The position numbers and the translations under genes were made by a program. The notes beneath the pieces were generated by a model. It searched no databases and had not been told where the DNA came from. It saw nothing but the letters and a program-made list of their open reading frames with translations. A DNA stretch of 64,000 nucleotides from positions 1 through 64,000 of the forward strand of contig NZ_JAPCHY010000015.1 in the NCBI RefSeq assembly GCF_026107455.2, in the 5' to 3' direction. This DNA is from Xanthomonas chitinilytica (GTDB lineage Bacteria > Pseudomonadota > Gammaproteobacteria > Xanthomonadales > Xanthomonadaceae). Below are positions 16,315-26,500 of the stretch, piece by piece; positions within the stretch are counted from its first letter, which is position 1; every line of letters begins with the position of its first letter.

Positions 16315-16638
16315 TCAGCCGTTGCGCGGCCCGAACATGATCACCGCCATGCCCAGCAGGCACAGCCCGGCACCCAGCAGGTCCCAGCGGGTCGGCCGCA
16401 CCGAGTCGACCAGCCACAGCCACAGCAGCGCCACGGCGACATAGACGCCGCCATAGGCGGCATAGACGCGGCCACTGGCCGTCGGGTGCAGGGTCAGCAA
16501 CCAGGCGAACAGCGCCAGGCTGAATGCGGCCGGCAGCAACAGCCATGGGCTGCCCTGCTTGCGCAGCCACAGCCACGGCAGGTAGCAGCCAACGATCTCG
16601 GCCAGCGCGGTGGCCAGGAACAGCAGCAGCGTCTTCAC
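16315..16638 (-). CDS. ynfA: YnfA-family (UPF0060) four-helix inner-membrane protein
   Basis: 107 residues, the normal length for the family (E. coli YnfA has 108), with four predicted membrane helices. Conserved segments include [15 protein letters not shown] and [32 protein letters not shown]. YnfA is related to small multidrug-resistance transporters and has been linked to efflux of cationic compounds. The start is a GTG at 16636-16638 that overlaps the stop of mazG (GTGA), so the two are probably translationally coupled. Confidence 0.9.
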   Translation of the reverse strand: MKTLLLFLATALAEIVGCYLPWLWLRKQGSPWLLLPAAFSLALFAWLLTLHPTASGRVYAAYGGVYVAVALLWLWLVDSVRPTRWDLLGAGLCLLGMAVIMFGPRNG

Positions 16639-17474
16639 GATGCCGGCTCGCGCTCGGCCCGCTTGGCCCGCTGCCACTGCGCTTCCTGTTCGGCCAGCGA
16701 CAGCTGCGGCAGGGTGGTGCCGTCCTCGCGCGCCTGCGCCTCCATCGCGCGGAAACGACGCTCGAACTTGAGGTTGGCCTGGCGCAGCGCGGCGCCGACG
16801 TCGACCCGGGCATGCCGCGCCAGGTTGGCGCAGACGAACAGCACGTCGCCGATCTCGTCCTGCAGGCGGGCATGGTTGCCGTCCGCATCGCCGCGCTCGA
16901 ATTCGGCCTGCACCTCGTCGATCTCCTCGCGCAGCTTGGCCAGCACCGGCGCCGGACCCGGCCAGTCGAATCCCACCCGCGCCGCACGCGATTGCAGTTT
17001 CTGCGCACGCTGCCATTCCGGCAGGCCGCGCGCGATCCCGGCCAACGCCGAATCGTCGCGCTCGCCGGCCGCCGCGCGCTCGCTGCGCTTGATCGCTTCC
17101 CAGTTGGCGCTCACGCCCTCGGCGCCGTCGACGACGGTTTCGGCAAACACGTGCGGGTGGCGGCGCAGCATCTTGTCGCAGATCGAGGCGACCACGTCGG
17201 CGAAACCGAACGCGCCCTGCTCGCTGGCCATCTGCGCATGGAACACCACCTGCAGCAGCAGGTCGCCCAGTTCGTCCTTCAGCGCGGCCAGGTCGTTGCG
17301 GTCGATCGCGTCGGCCACCTCGTAGGCTTCCTCGATGGTGTACGGGGCGATGCTGGAGAAGTCCTGCGCCAGGTCCCACGGACAGCCGCGCTCGCGGTCG
17401 CGCAAGCGCGCCATGATCTGCAGCAGCTGCCGGATGTCGCGGTTCTCTTGCATCGGGGGCATGGCGGTGGTCAC
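16635..17474 (-). CDS. mazG: Nucleoside triphosphate pyrophosphohydrolase MazG
   Basis: The 279-residue protein has the tandem MazG layout. The first domain carries the acidic metal-binding pattern in [12 protein letters not shown] and [11 protein letters not shown]. The second repeats it in [12 protein letters not shown] and [10 protein letters not shown]. Proteins of this type hydrolyse (d)NTPs to monophosphate and pyrophosphate, and E. coli MazG also affects (p)ppGpp levels during starvation. It is downstream of cysQ in the same direction with a short gap, in a run of housekeeping genes (nudE, cysQ, mazG, ynfA) with small gaps or overlaps. Confidence 0.93.
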   Translation of the reverse strand: MTTAMPPMQENRDIRQLLQIMARLRDRERGCPWDLAQDFSSIAPYTIEEAYEVADAIDRNDLAALKDELGDLLLQVVFHAQMASEQGAFGFADVVASICDKMLRRHPHVFAETVVDGAEGVSANWEAIKRSERAAAGERDDSALAGIARGLPEWQRAQKLQSRAARVGFDWPGPAPVLAKLREEIDEVQAEFERGDADGNHARLQDEIGDVLFVCANLARHARVDVGAALRQANLKFERRFRAMEAQAREDGTTLPQLSLAEQEAQWQRAKRAEREPAS

Positions 17475-17508
17475 GGGTCGTGGAAGGACATGCCGTTGGC
17501 GGCAGGCG

Positions 17509-18330
17509 TCAGGACGGGCGCGACTGCGGCGTGTCCAGCCAGTCGCGCCACGGCAGCGAGGGATCGCCCAGGGCGACGAAGTCGCCGTTGAGCAGCGATT
17601 CGCGGCGGTTGTAGCGGAACGGCTTGCCGGTGTCGGCCGCCAGCAGGGCGCCGCCGGCGGCTTGCAGTACGCATTGCCCAGCGGCGGTGTCCCACTCGCT
17701 GGTCGGTCCCAGCCGCGGGTACACGTCCAGCGAGCCTTCGGCCAGGCGGCAGAATTTCAGCGAGGAACCCTGCGACACCACTTCCACCTCGCCCATCCGC
17801 GCCAGCAGCGCCTCGGTGCGTGCGCTGCGGTGCGAGCGGCTGGCCGCCACCCGCAGCGGCGCCGGGGCCGGCGTGCAGGTATGCAGCACGGTGTCGTGCA
17901 GGCCTTCGCGGCGGTAGGCGCTCTCGCCGCGGCTGGCATGCCAGACCGTGCCGGTCACCGGCGCCAGCACCACGCCCATCGCCGGGGCGCCGTGCTGGAT
18001 CAGGGCGATGTTGACGCTGAACTCGCCGTTGCGCTTGACGAACTCGCGGGTGCCGTCGAGCGGGTCCACCAGCCAGTAGCTGCTCCAGTGGCGGCGGGTT
18101 TCCCACGGCATGATCGCCGACTCCTCCGACAGCACCGGCAGGTCCGGGGTGAGCCGCGCCAGGCTCTCGACGATCACCCGGTTGGCGGCCAGGTCGGCGG
18201 CGGTGAGCGGGCTGTCGTCGTGCTTGCGCTCGACCTCGAAGCCGGCGGCGTACACCTTCATGATCGCCGCCGCCGCGTCCTGGGCGATGGCGATGACGGT
18301 CTCGCGCAGGTCGTTGTCGAGCCGGCTCAT
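17509..18330 (-). CDS. cysQ: 3'(2'),5'-bisphosphate nucleotidase CysQ
   Basis: The 273-residue protein belongs to the inositol monophosphatase-like superfamily. It shows LSEES and the metal-binding WLVDPLDGT motif, then SEWDTAAGQCVLQAAGG. CysQ dephosphorylates PAP to AMP, a by-product of sulfate assimilation and acyl-carrier-protein modification. The ATG at 18328-18330 overlaps the nudE stop codon (ATGA). The pairing of nudE and cysQ is frequent in gammaproteobacteria. Confidence 0.93.
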   Translation of the reverse strand: MSRLDNDLRETVIAIAQDAAAAIMKVYAAGFEVERKHDDSPLTAADLAANRVIVESLARLTPDLPVLSEESAIMPWETRRHWSSYWLVDPLDGTREFVKRNGEFSVNIALIQHGAPAMGVVLAPVTGTVWHASRGESAYRREGLHDTVLHTCTPAPAPLRVAASRSHRSARTEALLARMGEVEVVSQGSSLKFCRLAEGSLDVYPRLGPTSEWDTAAGQCVLQAAGGALLAADTGKPFRYNRRESLLNGDFVALGDPSLPWRDWLDTPQSRPS

Positions 18331-18875
18331 CGCTGCGCTCCCAGCCATTCGCGGGCGATGAACAGCGCCGCGAGCGAACGCCCTTCGGAAAAGTCCTCGC
18401 GCAGCATCAGCCGGTCCAGCTCGGCCAGCTTCCACGGCACCACTTCCAGCTCCTCCGGCTCGTCGCCGGCCAGTCGCTCCGGATACAGGTCGCGCGCCAG
18501 CACCAGCCACGACTGGTGGCTCATGTAGGTCGGCGCCAGCGTCATCGCGCGCAGCACGTCGACGCGGCGCGCACCGTAGCCGGCCTCTTCCTTCAGCTCG
18601 CGGTCGGCCGCCTGTTCCGGCGTCTCGCCGGCGTCGATGCGGCCCTTCACCAGCCCCAGTTCGTAGCGGTGCATGCCGGCGGCGTACTCGCGCACCAGCA
18701 GCACGGTCTCGTCGTCGAGCATCGGCACCACCACCACCGCGCCGTGGCCGCGGCTGACCAGCCGTTCGAAGCGGCGGCGTTCGCCGTTGGAGAACTCCAG
18801 GTCCAGCTGCTGCAGCAGGAACGGGCCGTTTTCGTGGTCGACCACGTCGTGGATGATCGGCAGGCGGCGGCTCAT
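18327..18875 (-). CDS. nudE: ADP compounds hydrolase NudE (Nudix)
   Basis: 182 residues with a complete Nudix box: G-R-I-D-A-G-E-T-P-E-Q-A-A-D-R-E-L-K-E-E followed by AGYGA. Flanking sequence (VREYAAGMHRYELGLVKG before it, MSHQSWLVLARDLYPERL after it) matches NudE, which hydrolyses ADP-ribose, Ap3A and NADH-type compounds. Its stop overlaps the cysQ start. It is divergent from bioA with a 74-bp gap that must hold both promoters. Confidence 0.92.
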   Translation of the reverse strand: MSRRLPIIHDVVDHENGPFLLQQLDLEFSNGERRRFERLVSRGHGAVVVVPMLDDETVLLVREYAAGMHRYELGLVKGRIDAGETPEQAADRELKEEAGYGARRVDVLRAMTLAPTYMSHQSWLVLARDLYPERLAGDEPEELEVVPWKLAELDRLMLREDFSEGRSLAALFIAREWLGAQR

Positions 18876-18949
18876 GCGGGGCTCCCGCCGCGGCCGGTCC
18901 GGCAGGCCGATAGAATGTGCGCAAGCGAGAACGTTTTCATGAGCCCGAA

Positions 18950-20341
18950 ATGCTAGCAGACCCAGCCTCCTCCCCGCTGGCCGACCAGTGGCGGCAACGC
19001 GACCTGGCCGTGCTGTGGCACCCGTGCACGCAGATGCGCGAGCACCCGGACACCCTGCCGCTGGTGCCGATCGCCCATGGCCAGGGCGCCTGGCTGGTCG
19101 GCCACGACGGCCACCGCTACCTGGATGCGGTCAGCAGCTGGTGGACCAACCTGTTCGGCCATGCCGAACCGCGCATCGCCGCCGCCATCGCCGCACAGGC
19201 CGGCCGGCTGGAGCAGGTGATGCTGGCCGGGTTCAGCCATGAACCGGCGGTACGGCTGGCCGAACGGCTGCTCCAGATCGCCCCGCGCCAGTCCGGGCGC
19301 GCGCCGCTGGCCAAGGTGTTCTATGCCGACAACGGCTCGGCCGGGGTCGAGGTGGCGCTGAAGATGGCGTTCCACTACTTCCGCAACCGCGGCGAGCACC
19401 ACCGCACCCGCTTCGTCGCGCTGGAGAACGGCTACCACGGCGAAACCCTCGGCGCGCTGGCGGTGGGCGACATCCCGCTGTACCGCCGCGTCTATGCGCC
19501 GCTGTTGGCCGAGGCGCTGTTCGCACCCTCGCCCGACGCCTACCAGGCCGAGCCGGGACAGAGCCCGGCGCAGCGTGCGCACCAGGCCGCCGATGCGCTG
19601 GCCAACCTGTTCGACCAGCATCCGGGCGAGATCTGCGCGGTGATCCTGGAGCCGCGGCTGCAATGCGCCGGCGGCATGCGCATGCACGATCCGGTGTACC
19701 TGCAGCGCGCGCGCGCGTTGTGCGACGCCAATGGCGCGTTCCTGATCGCCGACGAGATCGCCACCGGCTTCGGCCGCACCGGCACCCTGTTCGCCTGCGA
19801 GCAGGCCGCGGTGATGCCGGACCTGCTGTGCCTGTCCAAGGGCCTGACCGGCGGCTTCCTGCCGCTGTCGGCGGTGCTGGCCACGCAGGCGCTGTACGAC
19901 GCCTTCCTCGACGATTCGCGCGAGCGCGCGTTCCTGCATTCGCACAGCTACACCGGCAACCCGCTGGCCTGCGCGGCGGCGCTGGCCTCGCTGGACATCT
20001 TCGCCAGCGACGACGTGATCGAGCGCAACCGCGGCACCGCCGAGGTCATGCGCCGGCTGGCGGCACCGTTCGTCGACCATCCGCACGTGGCCGACGTGCG
20101 CCAGGCCGGCATGGTGGTGGCGTTCGAACTGGCCCGCAACGGCGACCGGCGCACCCCGTTCGAGCCCGGCGCGCGGATCGGCCTGCACGCCTACCGGGCC
20201 GCGCTCAGGCGCGGGGTGGTGCTGCGTCCGCTCGGCGACGTGCTGTACTGGATGCCGCCGTACTGCATCGACGACGAACAGCTGGACCTGCTGGCGCAGA
20301 CCACGCTGGCGGCCATCGACGAGGCCGTCGCATGCGCCTGA
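18950..20341 (+). CDS. bioA: Adenosylmethionine-8-amino-7-oxononanoate aminotransferase
   Basis: About 463 residues, typical for BioA. Diagnostic segments are WHPCTQM, DAVSSWWTNLFGH and the PLP-lysine region LCLSKGLTGGFLPLSAVLAT. It makes 7,8-diaminopelargonic acid from KAPA in biotin synthesis, using SAM as amino donor. A GTG at 18917 is in frame, but it follows directly after a TAGAAT that looks like the -10 element (18911-18916); the ATG at 18950 would then have a leader of about 27 nt and is preferred. The last 10 bases overlap rsmE. No other bio genes are in the window. Confidence 0.93.
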   Translation: MLADPASSPLADQWRQRDLAVLWHPCTQMREHPDTLPLVPIAHGQGAWLVGHDGHRYLDAVSSWWTNLFGHAEPRIAAAIAAQAGRLEQVMLAGFSHEPAVRLAERLLQIAPRQSGRAPLAKVFYADNGSAGVEVALKMAFHYFRNRGEHHRTRFVALENGYHGETLGALAVGDIPLYRRVYAPLLAEALFAPSPDAYQAEPGQSPAQRAHQAADALANLFDQHPGEICAVILEPRLQCAGGMRMHDPVYLQRARALCDANGAFLIADEIATGFGRTGTLFACEQAAVMPDLLCLSKGLTGGFLPLSAVLATQALYDAFLDDSRERAFLHSHSYTGNPLACAAALASLDIFASDDVIERNRGTAEVMRRLAAPFVDHPHVADVRQAGMVVAFELARNGDRRTPFEPGARIGLHAYRAALRRGVVLRPLGDVLYWMPPYCIDDEQLDLLAQTTLAAIDEAVACA

Positions 20342-21066
20342 CCCGCTGCCATGTCGAATCGACGCTGGAACCCGGCGCCGAGATCGTGCTGCCCGAGGAC
20401 GCCGCCAACCACCTGGTGCGGGTGATGCGCCTGCGCGAAGGCGAGCTCTGCGTGCTGTTCAACGGCGACGGCCGCGACTACCCGGCGCGGCTGCTCGCCG
20501 CCGGCAAGCGCGAGGCGCGGGTGCGGATCGAGGCGGCGCAGGTCGTCGACAACGAGTCGCCGCTGCGCATCACCCTGCTGCAGGGCATCGCCCGCGGCGA
20601 GAAGATGGACCTGATCCTGCAGAAGGCCACCGAGCTGGGCGTGGCGGCAGTGATGCCGGTCAACGCCGAGCGCACCGAGGTCAAGCTGGATGCGGCGCGG
20701 ACGGAGAAGCGGCTTGCGCACTGGCACAGCGTGATCGCCTCGGCCTGTGGCCAGTCCGGCCGCGCACGGGTACCGGAGCTGTCGCCGCCGCGGCCGCTGC
20801 AGGAGGCGGCCCGCACGCTGCCGGCGGAGCTGCTCAGGCTCACCCTCGACCCGCAGGGCGAGTACCGGCTGGCGACGCTGCCGGCGGCACCGGCCGCGGG
20901 CGTGGCGATCGCCATCGGCCCGGAAGGCGGCTGGTCGCCGCGCGATCGCCAGGCGCTGCAGGAAGCCGGCTTCCAAGGATTGCAGCTGGGCCCGCGCATC
21001 CTGCGCACCGAAACCGCCGGACTGGCCGCGATCGCCGCGCTGCAGGCCCGGTTCGGCGACCTGTAG
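20332..21066 (+). CDS. rsmE: 16S rRNA (uracil(1498)-N(3))-methyltransferase
   Basis: The 244-residue protein has an N-terminal PUA-like domain (LPEDAANHLVRVMRLREGE) and a C-terminal SPOUT methyltransferase domain whose knot carries IAIGPEGGWSPRD and LGPRILRTETAGLAAI. RsmE methylates U1498 of 16S rRNA in the small subunit. The start at 20332 lies within the last codons of bioA, giving a 10-bp out-of-frame overlap and suggesting co-translation. Confidence 0.95.
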   Translation: MRLTRCHVESTLEPGAEIVLPEDAANHLVRVMRLREGELCVLFNGDGRDYPARLLAAGKREARVRIEAAQVVDNESPLRITLLQGIARGEKMDLILQKATELGVAAVMPVNAERTEVKLDAARTEKRLAHWHSVIASACGQSGRARVPELSPPRPLQEAARTLPAELLRLTLDPQGEYRLATLPAAPAAGVAIAIGPEGGWSPRDRQALQEAGFQGLQLGPRILRTETAGLAAIAALQARFGDL

Positions 21067-21424
21067 GGGCGCGAAACGGGGCGGCGGGAAGCGGCCGACG
21101 CGTTGCACATCTCCGCTGCGGCCCGATGCCGTGGATCGGGCAACGCTTCCCCCCGCAGCGTGGGCCTTGCCGCGGCGACCTCCTGGCAACGTCGTTGCGA
21201 CCGGTGCCCGCATCGCGACAGACCGGGAGCGGCCAACGGAACCCGTCGTCGCCACGGCTCGTGGTCCCGACCAGATGCGTTTCGGCAGCCGAAGCGGGTC
21301 GGGCGGGAAGCGCACTTCGACAGCCGCAAACCGCTCATCCGGTACGTTGACCATTCCCGGGCGGGCGTTGGCCCCCAGCTGTCCGCGGAAACGGCCGGGA
21401 CCGGGTTCGCGGATTCTTCCGGAT

Positions 21425-21558
21425 CGTCGTTCCCGCGCAGGCGGGTGATACAGCGCCCCTCGTGCAGATGAAGCCATTGCGCCCGGGATCCGCGCCCATC
21501 GCGGGCAGGCCAGCGCCTCGCGCTGTGGTGAAGCTTCCGCCGCCTGCGCAGGATGACG
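21425..21558. repeat. Imperfect inverted repeat, REP/MITE-like remnant
   Basis: The left arm CGTCGTTCCCGCGCAGGCGG (21425-21444) with a following ACAGCGC (21450-21456) is mirrored by GCGCTGT (21520-21526) and CCGCCTGCGCAGGATGACG (21540-21558). The arms match over about 20 bp with a few mismatches, across about 65 bp of unrelated sequence. It resembles widespread palindromic elements with a GTCATTCCCGCG-type core. Confidence 0.5.
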
Positions 21559-21689
21559 GCGGATCTCCTGCGCGATACGACCGAGGCGGTTCCCACCGAC
21601 CATGCCGGTTGCTGCCTCCCACCCACGACGACGGACGGCAATCAGCAGACCCGCGCGCCATTCGCCGTCGGCTTGCCCCCTGCTACGCG

Positions 21690-21727
21690 GGCGGAAAACG
21701 CAAGAGGCCGCGATCGCTCGCAGCCTC
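21690..21727 (-). terminator. Terminator of the pil-chp cluster
   Basis: On the minus strand GAGGCTGCGA pairs with TCGCGGCCTC (one G-T pair, 21718-21727 with 21704-21713) across a GCGA tetraloop, followed by TTGCGTTTTCC. It is 32 bp after the chpC stop. Confidence 0.8.
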
Positions 21728-21759
21728 CACGTTGCGGCATGTTGCGGTCGGCGCCCCGG

Positions 21760-22227
21760 TCAGGCGGCCAGGCTCTGCGCGATGGCCGCTTCCAGTGCGT
21801 CCAGGTCCGGCAGCAACGCGCTCTGCTCGCCCAGCAGCACGCGCATGTGCACGCCCTGCGGCAGGGTTTCTTCCGATGCGTCGGCCAGCAGGCCGTCGCG
21901 CGGCACCGCGATCAGCTGCGGGAAGGTCTGGGTCAGCAGCGCGAAGTACGGCAACTCGGGATTGCCGCCCAGCGCCTTGAGCACCACGATCTTGTTGTTG
22001 GCCGCCACCGCTTCCTCGCCCAGCCCGCTGAAGCGCGCGAATGCCAGCAGCGGCACGTTCCAGCCGTGCCAGGCGATCTGCCCGGCCAGCCATGCCGGCG
22101 CGTTGGGCACCGGCTCCACCGCCACCCGCGACATCACCTCGGCGACGGTCGCGTTGGGCAGCAGCACGCGTTCGCTGCCGGCCTGGATCAGGACGCCTCG
22201 GATTTCGTCGTTGCTGGCGTAGCTCAT
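21760..22227 (-). CDS. chpC: ChpC, CheW-like adaptor of the Pil-Chp system
   Basis: 155 residues from ATG 22225-22227. The body (LIQAGSERVLLPNATVAEVMSR, PAWLAGQIAWHGWNVPLLAF) has the CheW-domain pattern. It is the last gene of the cluster, 35 bp after the chpB-like gene, as in Pseudomonas aeruginosa. ChpC is thought to link additional receptors to the ChpA kinase alongside PilI. Upstream in-frame codons to 22365 overlap chpB and lack the family sequence, so the shorter start is used. Confidence 0.85.
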   Translation of the reverse strand: MSYASNDEIRGVLIQAGSERVLLPNATVAEVMSRVAVEPVPNAPAWLAGQIAWHGWNVPLLAFARFSGLGEEAVAANNKIVVLKALGGNPELPYFALLTQTFPQLIAVPRDGLLADASEETLPQGVHMRVLLGEQSALLPDLDALEAAIAQSLAA

Positions 22228-22262
22228 CGGATGTTCCTGGGTCGTTGGGTGGGGAACGCCAT

Positions 22263-23528
22263 TCAGGCGCCCCAATGTTCGGACAGGGCCTGCGCCAGCT
22301 GCACCGGATCGCCGGCAGGCATGCCGGCGACGGCGAGTCGGCTGGCCGCACCCGGGTCGTAGCAACCTTCGCCGATCTGGCCGCCCACCCAGCCGCCCTG
22401 CGCGGCCACCGCCAGCACGTCGTCCACCTGCGCCTGGTCGGCGCCGCTGAGCATCAGCACCGCGCTCTGCGCTGCCGGCAACGCGGCCACCACCTGGGTA
22501 CCGCCGGCGCCGGCGACGAAGCGCAGCCGGTCTTCCGCGCAGGACACGCCCACGTCGTCGGGCAGGATGTAGATCTGCGCCGCCTCGACCGGTTGCCCGG
22601 CCTCGGCCAGCGTCACCGGCAACGGCGTGACCCGCGCCATCTGCTTGACCAGGTTGCCGTAGCGTCCGCCGTCCAGGCGCAGCTGCACCAGCACCGGGCG
22701 GTTGAAGGTTTCCGGCAGCGCCGCCAGCAGGCGCCGCACCGCATCGGGTCCGCCGATGCCGGCCAGCACCAGCAGCGCACCGCCGGCCTCGGCAGTACCT
22801 TCCGGCTCCAGCTCCAGCAGCGACAGGCCGCCGGTGGAGAACTCGGCCGCCGGCTCCGCCGGCGCGGCCACAGCCGCGGCCGGTGCGACCAGCGCATCGT
22901 CCTCGACCAGCGACCAGCTGCTGAAATCCGGCGCCGCCGGCAACGGTGGCGGCGTGGCCGCCACCGGGGCGGCGACCGGTTCGGCGGCAACCTCGGCAAG
23001 CGTGGGCGCGGGTGCCGCCGGTGGCGCGTACAGGCCATCGCCGGGCAGCGCCGGCGCGGCATCCACCGCTTCTTCCAGGTGGAATTCCAGCGGCGCGTCG
23101 GAATGCAGCTGCGCCGGCGTCACCGGCAGGCCGGGCTCGGGCTGCGGCGAGGTCTCGTTCTCGTGGCCCGGCGGCAGCACGTTGTCGTGGCCGTGCAGCT
23201 TGGCCGCCAGGTGTCGCACCCAGCGCTGCGCCTCCCAGCCCTCGCGACGGGCGGCCAGTTCGGCCTCGTCGAAGATCAGGGTCAGGTGCGACGCGCCCAG
23301 TGCCGGTTCGAGGCGTTCCAGCGCGTCCTCGATGGCCGGTTCCAGGGCGATCAGCACCACCGCCGGCGCGGCATCGTCCAGGGTCTGCGGCTCCAGCGTG
23401 GTCGGGTCGTCCTCCAGCACGATGTGGCCGCCGGCGTGGGATACCGCCTCGCGCAGGCGCTCGCGCGCCTGGCCGGGACGGGCCAGCAGGGCGACCGGCT
23501 TGCCGCTGTCGATATCATTCACGGGCAC
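22263..23528 (-). CDS. chpB: ChpB, CheB-like protein with an apparently inactive methylesterase domain
   Basis: 421 residues. The N-terminal 100 look like a pseudo-receiver, a Pro/Ala-rich linker covers about 125-240, and a CheB-like domain fills the rest. Against the CheB consensus, the serine motif GASTGG is replaced by VLAGIGGPDAV, the His of QHMP by VQLRLDGG, and the Asp of LTGMGxDGA by LSGADQAQV. All three catalytic residues seem lost. The protein is therefore probably structural or regulatory, not a methylesterase. The start is GTG 23526-23528 (GGGGAT upstream), overlapping chpA by 14 bp; a second in-frame GTG lies two codons later. Gene position supports chpB. Confidence 0.8.
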   Translation of the reverse strand: MPVNDIDSGKPVALLARPGQARERLREAVSHAGGHIVLEDDPTTLEPQTLDDAAPAVVLIALEPAIEDALERLEPALGASHLTLIFDEAELAARREGWEAQRWVRHLAAKLHGHDNVLPPGHENETSPQPEPGLPVTPAQLHSDAPLEFHLEEAVDAAPALPGDGLYAPPAAPAPTLAEVAAEPVAAPVAATPPPLPAAPDFSSWSLVEDDALVAPAAAVAAPAEPAAEFSTGGLSLLELEPEGTAEAGGALLVLAGIGGPDAVRRLLAALPETFNRPVLVQLRLDGGRYGNLVKQMARVTPLPVTLAEAGQPVEAAQIYILPDDVGVSCAEDRLRFVAGAGGTQVVAALPAAQSAVLMLSGADQAQVDDVLAVAAQGGWVGGQIGEGCYDPGAASRLAVAGMPAGDPVQLAQALSEHWGA

Positions 23529-26500
23529 GGGCGATCCCCAGCAGGTCGTAGACGTTTCGCATCAGATCCAGTTCCTGGTACGGCTTGCCCAGGTAACGCT
23601 GGACACCGATTTCGAACGCACGCTGGCGGTGCTTGTCGCCGCTGCGCGAGGTGATCATCACGATCGGCACATCCTTGTAGCGCGGGTCGGCGCGCATCGC
23701 CGTAGCCAGCTCGTAGCCGTCCATGCGCGGCATTTCGATGTCCAGCAGCATCAGGTCGGGCACGCGCTCTTCCAGCCGCTCCAGCGCCTCGATGCCGTCG
23801 CGCGCGGCCACCACCTCGAAGTTGTGGCGTTCCAGCACGCGGCCGGTGACCTTGCGCATGGTCAGCGAATCGTCCACCACCATCACCATCGGCACCTGCC
23901 GCTGGCTGGCCGGGGCCGGCTGCGCCAGCGCCCGCTGCGGCTGCGCCAGGTGACGGCGCACCAGCGGCGCCACGTCCAGGATCACCACCACGCGACCGTC
24001 GCCGGTGATGGTGGCGCCGTAGATGCCCGGTACCGAGGCGATCTGCAGGCCGACCGGCTTGACCACGATTTCGCGGTTGCCCAGCACCTGGTCGATCGCC
24101 ACCGCCGCGCGCAGGTCGCCGGCGCGCACCAGCAGCAGCGGGATCTGTGCCTGGCCTTCGGCCTTGGCCGACTCCTGCCCCACCAGCGAGCCCAGGTCGT
24201 GCAGCGCGTAGTGCTCGCCGCTGTAGTGGTAGCCGCCGTCGCCGGACTCGAAACGCTCGCGCGAGATGCGGCCGATGCCGCTGACCGAGGCCACCGGTAC
24301 CGCGAAGGTGGTCTCGCCGATCTGCACGAACACCGCCTGGGTGACCGCCAGCGTCTGCGGCAGGCGCAGGGTGAAGGTGACGCCCTTGCCGCGGACCGAG
24401 TGGATGTCCACCGAACCGCCGAGCTGGCGCACTTCGTTGCGCACCACGTCCATGCCGACGCCGCGGCCGGCCAGCTGGCTGACCTGCTCGGAGGTGCTGA
24501 AGCCGGAGGCGAAGATCAGGCTGTCGAGCTCGTTCTCGCTCAGCTCCGCGCCCGGCTGGATCAGATTGCGCTGCTCGGCGCGGCGACGGATCGCCTCGCG
24601 GTCCAGGCCGGCGCCGTCGTCGGCCACTTCCAGCACGATTTCCGAACCTTCGCGGCGCAGGCGGATGGTGATGCCGCCTTCTTCCGGCTTGCCCGCGGCC
24701 ACGCGCTGCGCCGGCGTCTCCAGGCCATGGGCCACCGAATTGCGCAGCATGTGCTCAAGCGGCGCGACCATGCGGTCCAGGACGTTGCGGTCCAGTTCGC
24801 CGTGGGTGCCGTCCAGGGTCAGGTGTACCTGCTTGCCGGTGTCGTGCGCGGCCTGGCGCACCACGCGGCGCAGGCGCGGCACCAGTCCGTCGAACGGCAC
24901 CATGCGCGCACGCATCAGCCCGTCCTGCAGTTCCGAGCTCACGCGCGACTGCTGCTGCAGCAGCGCGTCGTAGTTGCGCGACAGGTCGTCCAGCACGCCC
25001 TGCAGGCCACTCAAGTCGGCCGCCGATTCGTTCAGGGCGCGGCTGAGCTGCTGCAGGGTGGAGAAACGGTCCAGTTCCAGCGGATCGAACGTCTGGTCGG
25101 CCTGGTCCTGTTCGCGCTGGTAGCGGGCGACGATCTGCGCCTCGGTTTCCAGGTCCAGACGGCGCAGCTGGTCGCGCAGACGCGCATTGGTGCGGTCCAG
25201 TTCGGCCATGGCACCACGGAAGGCGCCCAACTGCTGTTCCAGGCGCGAGCGGTAGATCGCCACTTCGCCGGCGTGGTTGACCAGGCGGTCGAGCAGGTCG
25301 GCGCGTACGCGCACCTGTTCCTGCGAACGCACGCCGCCTTCCTCCTCGCCCGACGCTTCCTCGACCACGGGTTCGGACAGCGGCGCCACCTTGGCGACGG
25401 TGGGCGTTTCCGGCACGGGCAGCGGACGCGGCTGGGGCGCCTCGGCCACGGCCTGCGCTTCGGCGGCCGTGGTGTCGGCCGTGACTTCGACCGTCTCCGG
25501 CGCCGGGCTTTCCGCTGCCGGCACGCTCTCCACCGCGGCAACGGCCGGAATCTCCACCGTCGCGGCGACCTCCGGATGCGCCTCTGCGCGGCCGTGGGTA
25601 CGCGCGTCGAACGCCTCGATCAGATCGAACGGCATCGCCACCGCGCGATGTGCGCCGGTACGCGTCAACAGCTGGTGCAGGCGGTCGAAACCGCGCTCCA
25701 GCAACTGCACGTCGCTGCGGGTGATGTCGGTGCGGTTGGCGGCCACCGCTTCCAGCAACGACTCGATGCCGTGGCCCAGGTCGCCGATGGCATTGATGCC
25801 GGCCATGCGCGCGCCGCCCTTGAGCGTGTGCAGGTCGCGCTGCAGGCCGGCCAGCAGCTCGCGGTCTTCCGGCGCTTCGCGCAGTTCGCTGATCAGGCCG
25901 TCGCAGTGGTCGAGCAGGTCCTTGCCTTCCTCGACGAAGATATCGACCAGTTCGCGATCCAGGTCGCTGAAGTCCAGCGGCTCGTCGTCGCCAACCGCGC
26001 TGTCGGCGCCGCCGGTTCCGACAGCGATCGCCGCGGCAATGGCCGCGCTGAGTGCATCGACCGGCTGTCCGGGTACCGCTGCATCCACCGCGGCGGTTTC
26101 CGCGGCCGGGGTTCCCGCCACCTGCGAAGCCGCTTCCACGGCGTCCGCGGCATCGCCGGCGTCGGTCGCGGCAACGGCTTCGACCTGTTCGCCACCGTCG
26201 GTTGCGGCGACCTCTTCGGTCGGGACCTCTTCCACAGCCGTCGCCACCACGTCGGCGCCCGACGCCTGCACCGTGGCATCCACGATGGTCTCGTTCTCGA
26301 CAGCGGGCTGCGCGGACGGCTCTTCGACCACTTCCGGTCCGGCGAGCGGGGCCGCAGGCAGCGCCTGCTCGACGCTCCCTGCGAAGGTGTCGGCAGCGTC
26401 GGTCGCGGCCGGGGCATCCACCGATGCGGTGGACTCCGCTGCGAACGACGGCAGATCCTCGGCGGCCTGCGCCGGGGCGGCAGCGTCGCCGCCGGAAATG

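Larger units (their letters stand above)
21067..21759. other. Intergenic region with a decayed inverted repeat, no gene seen
   Basis: 693 bp between the convergent rsmE and chpC genes. Open frames are GC-driven and contradict one another on both strands. The supported content is an imperfect inverted repeat (21425-21558) and the terminator of the chp cluster (21690-21727). Confidence 0.6.
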
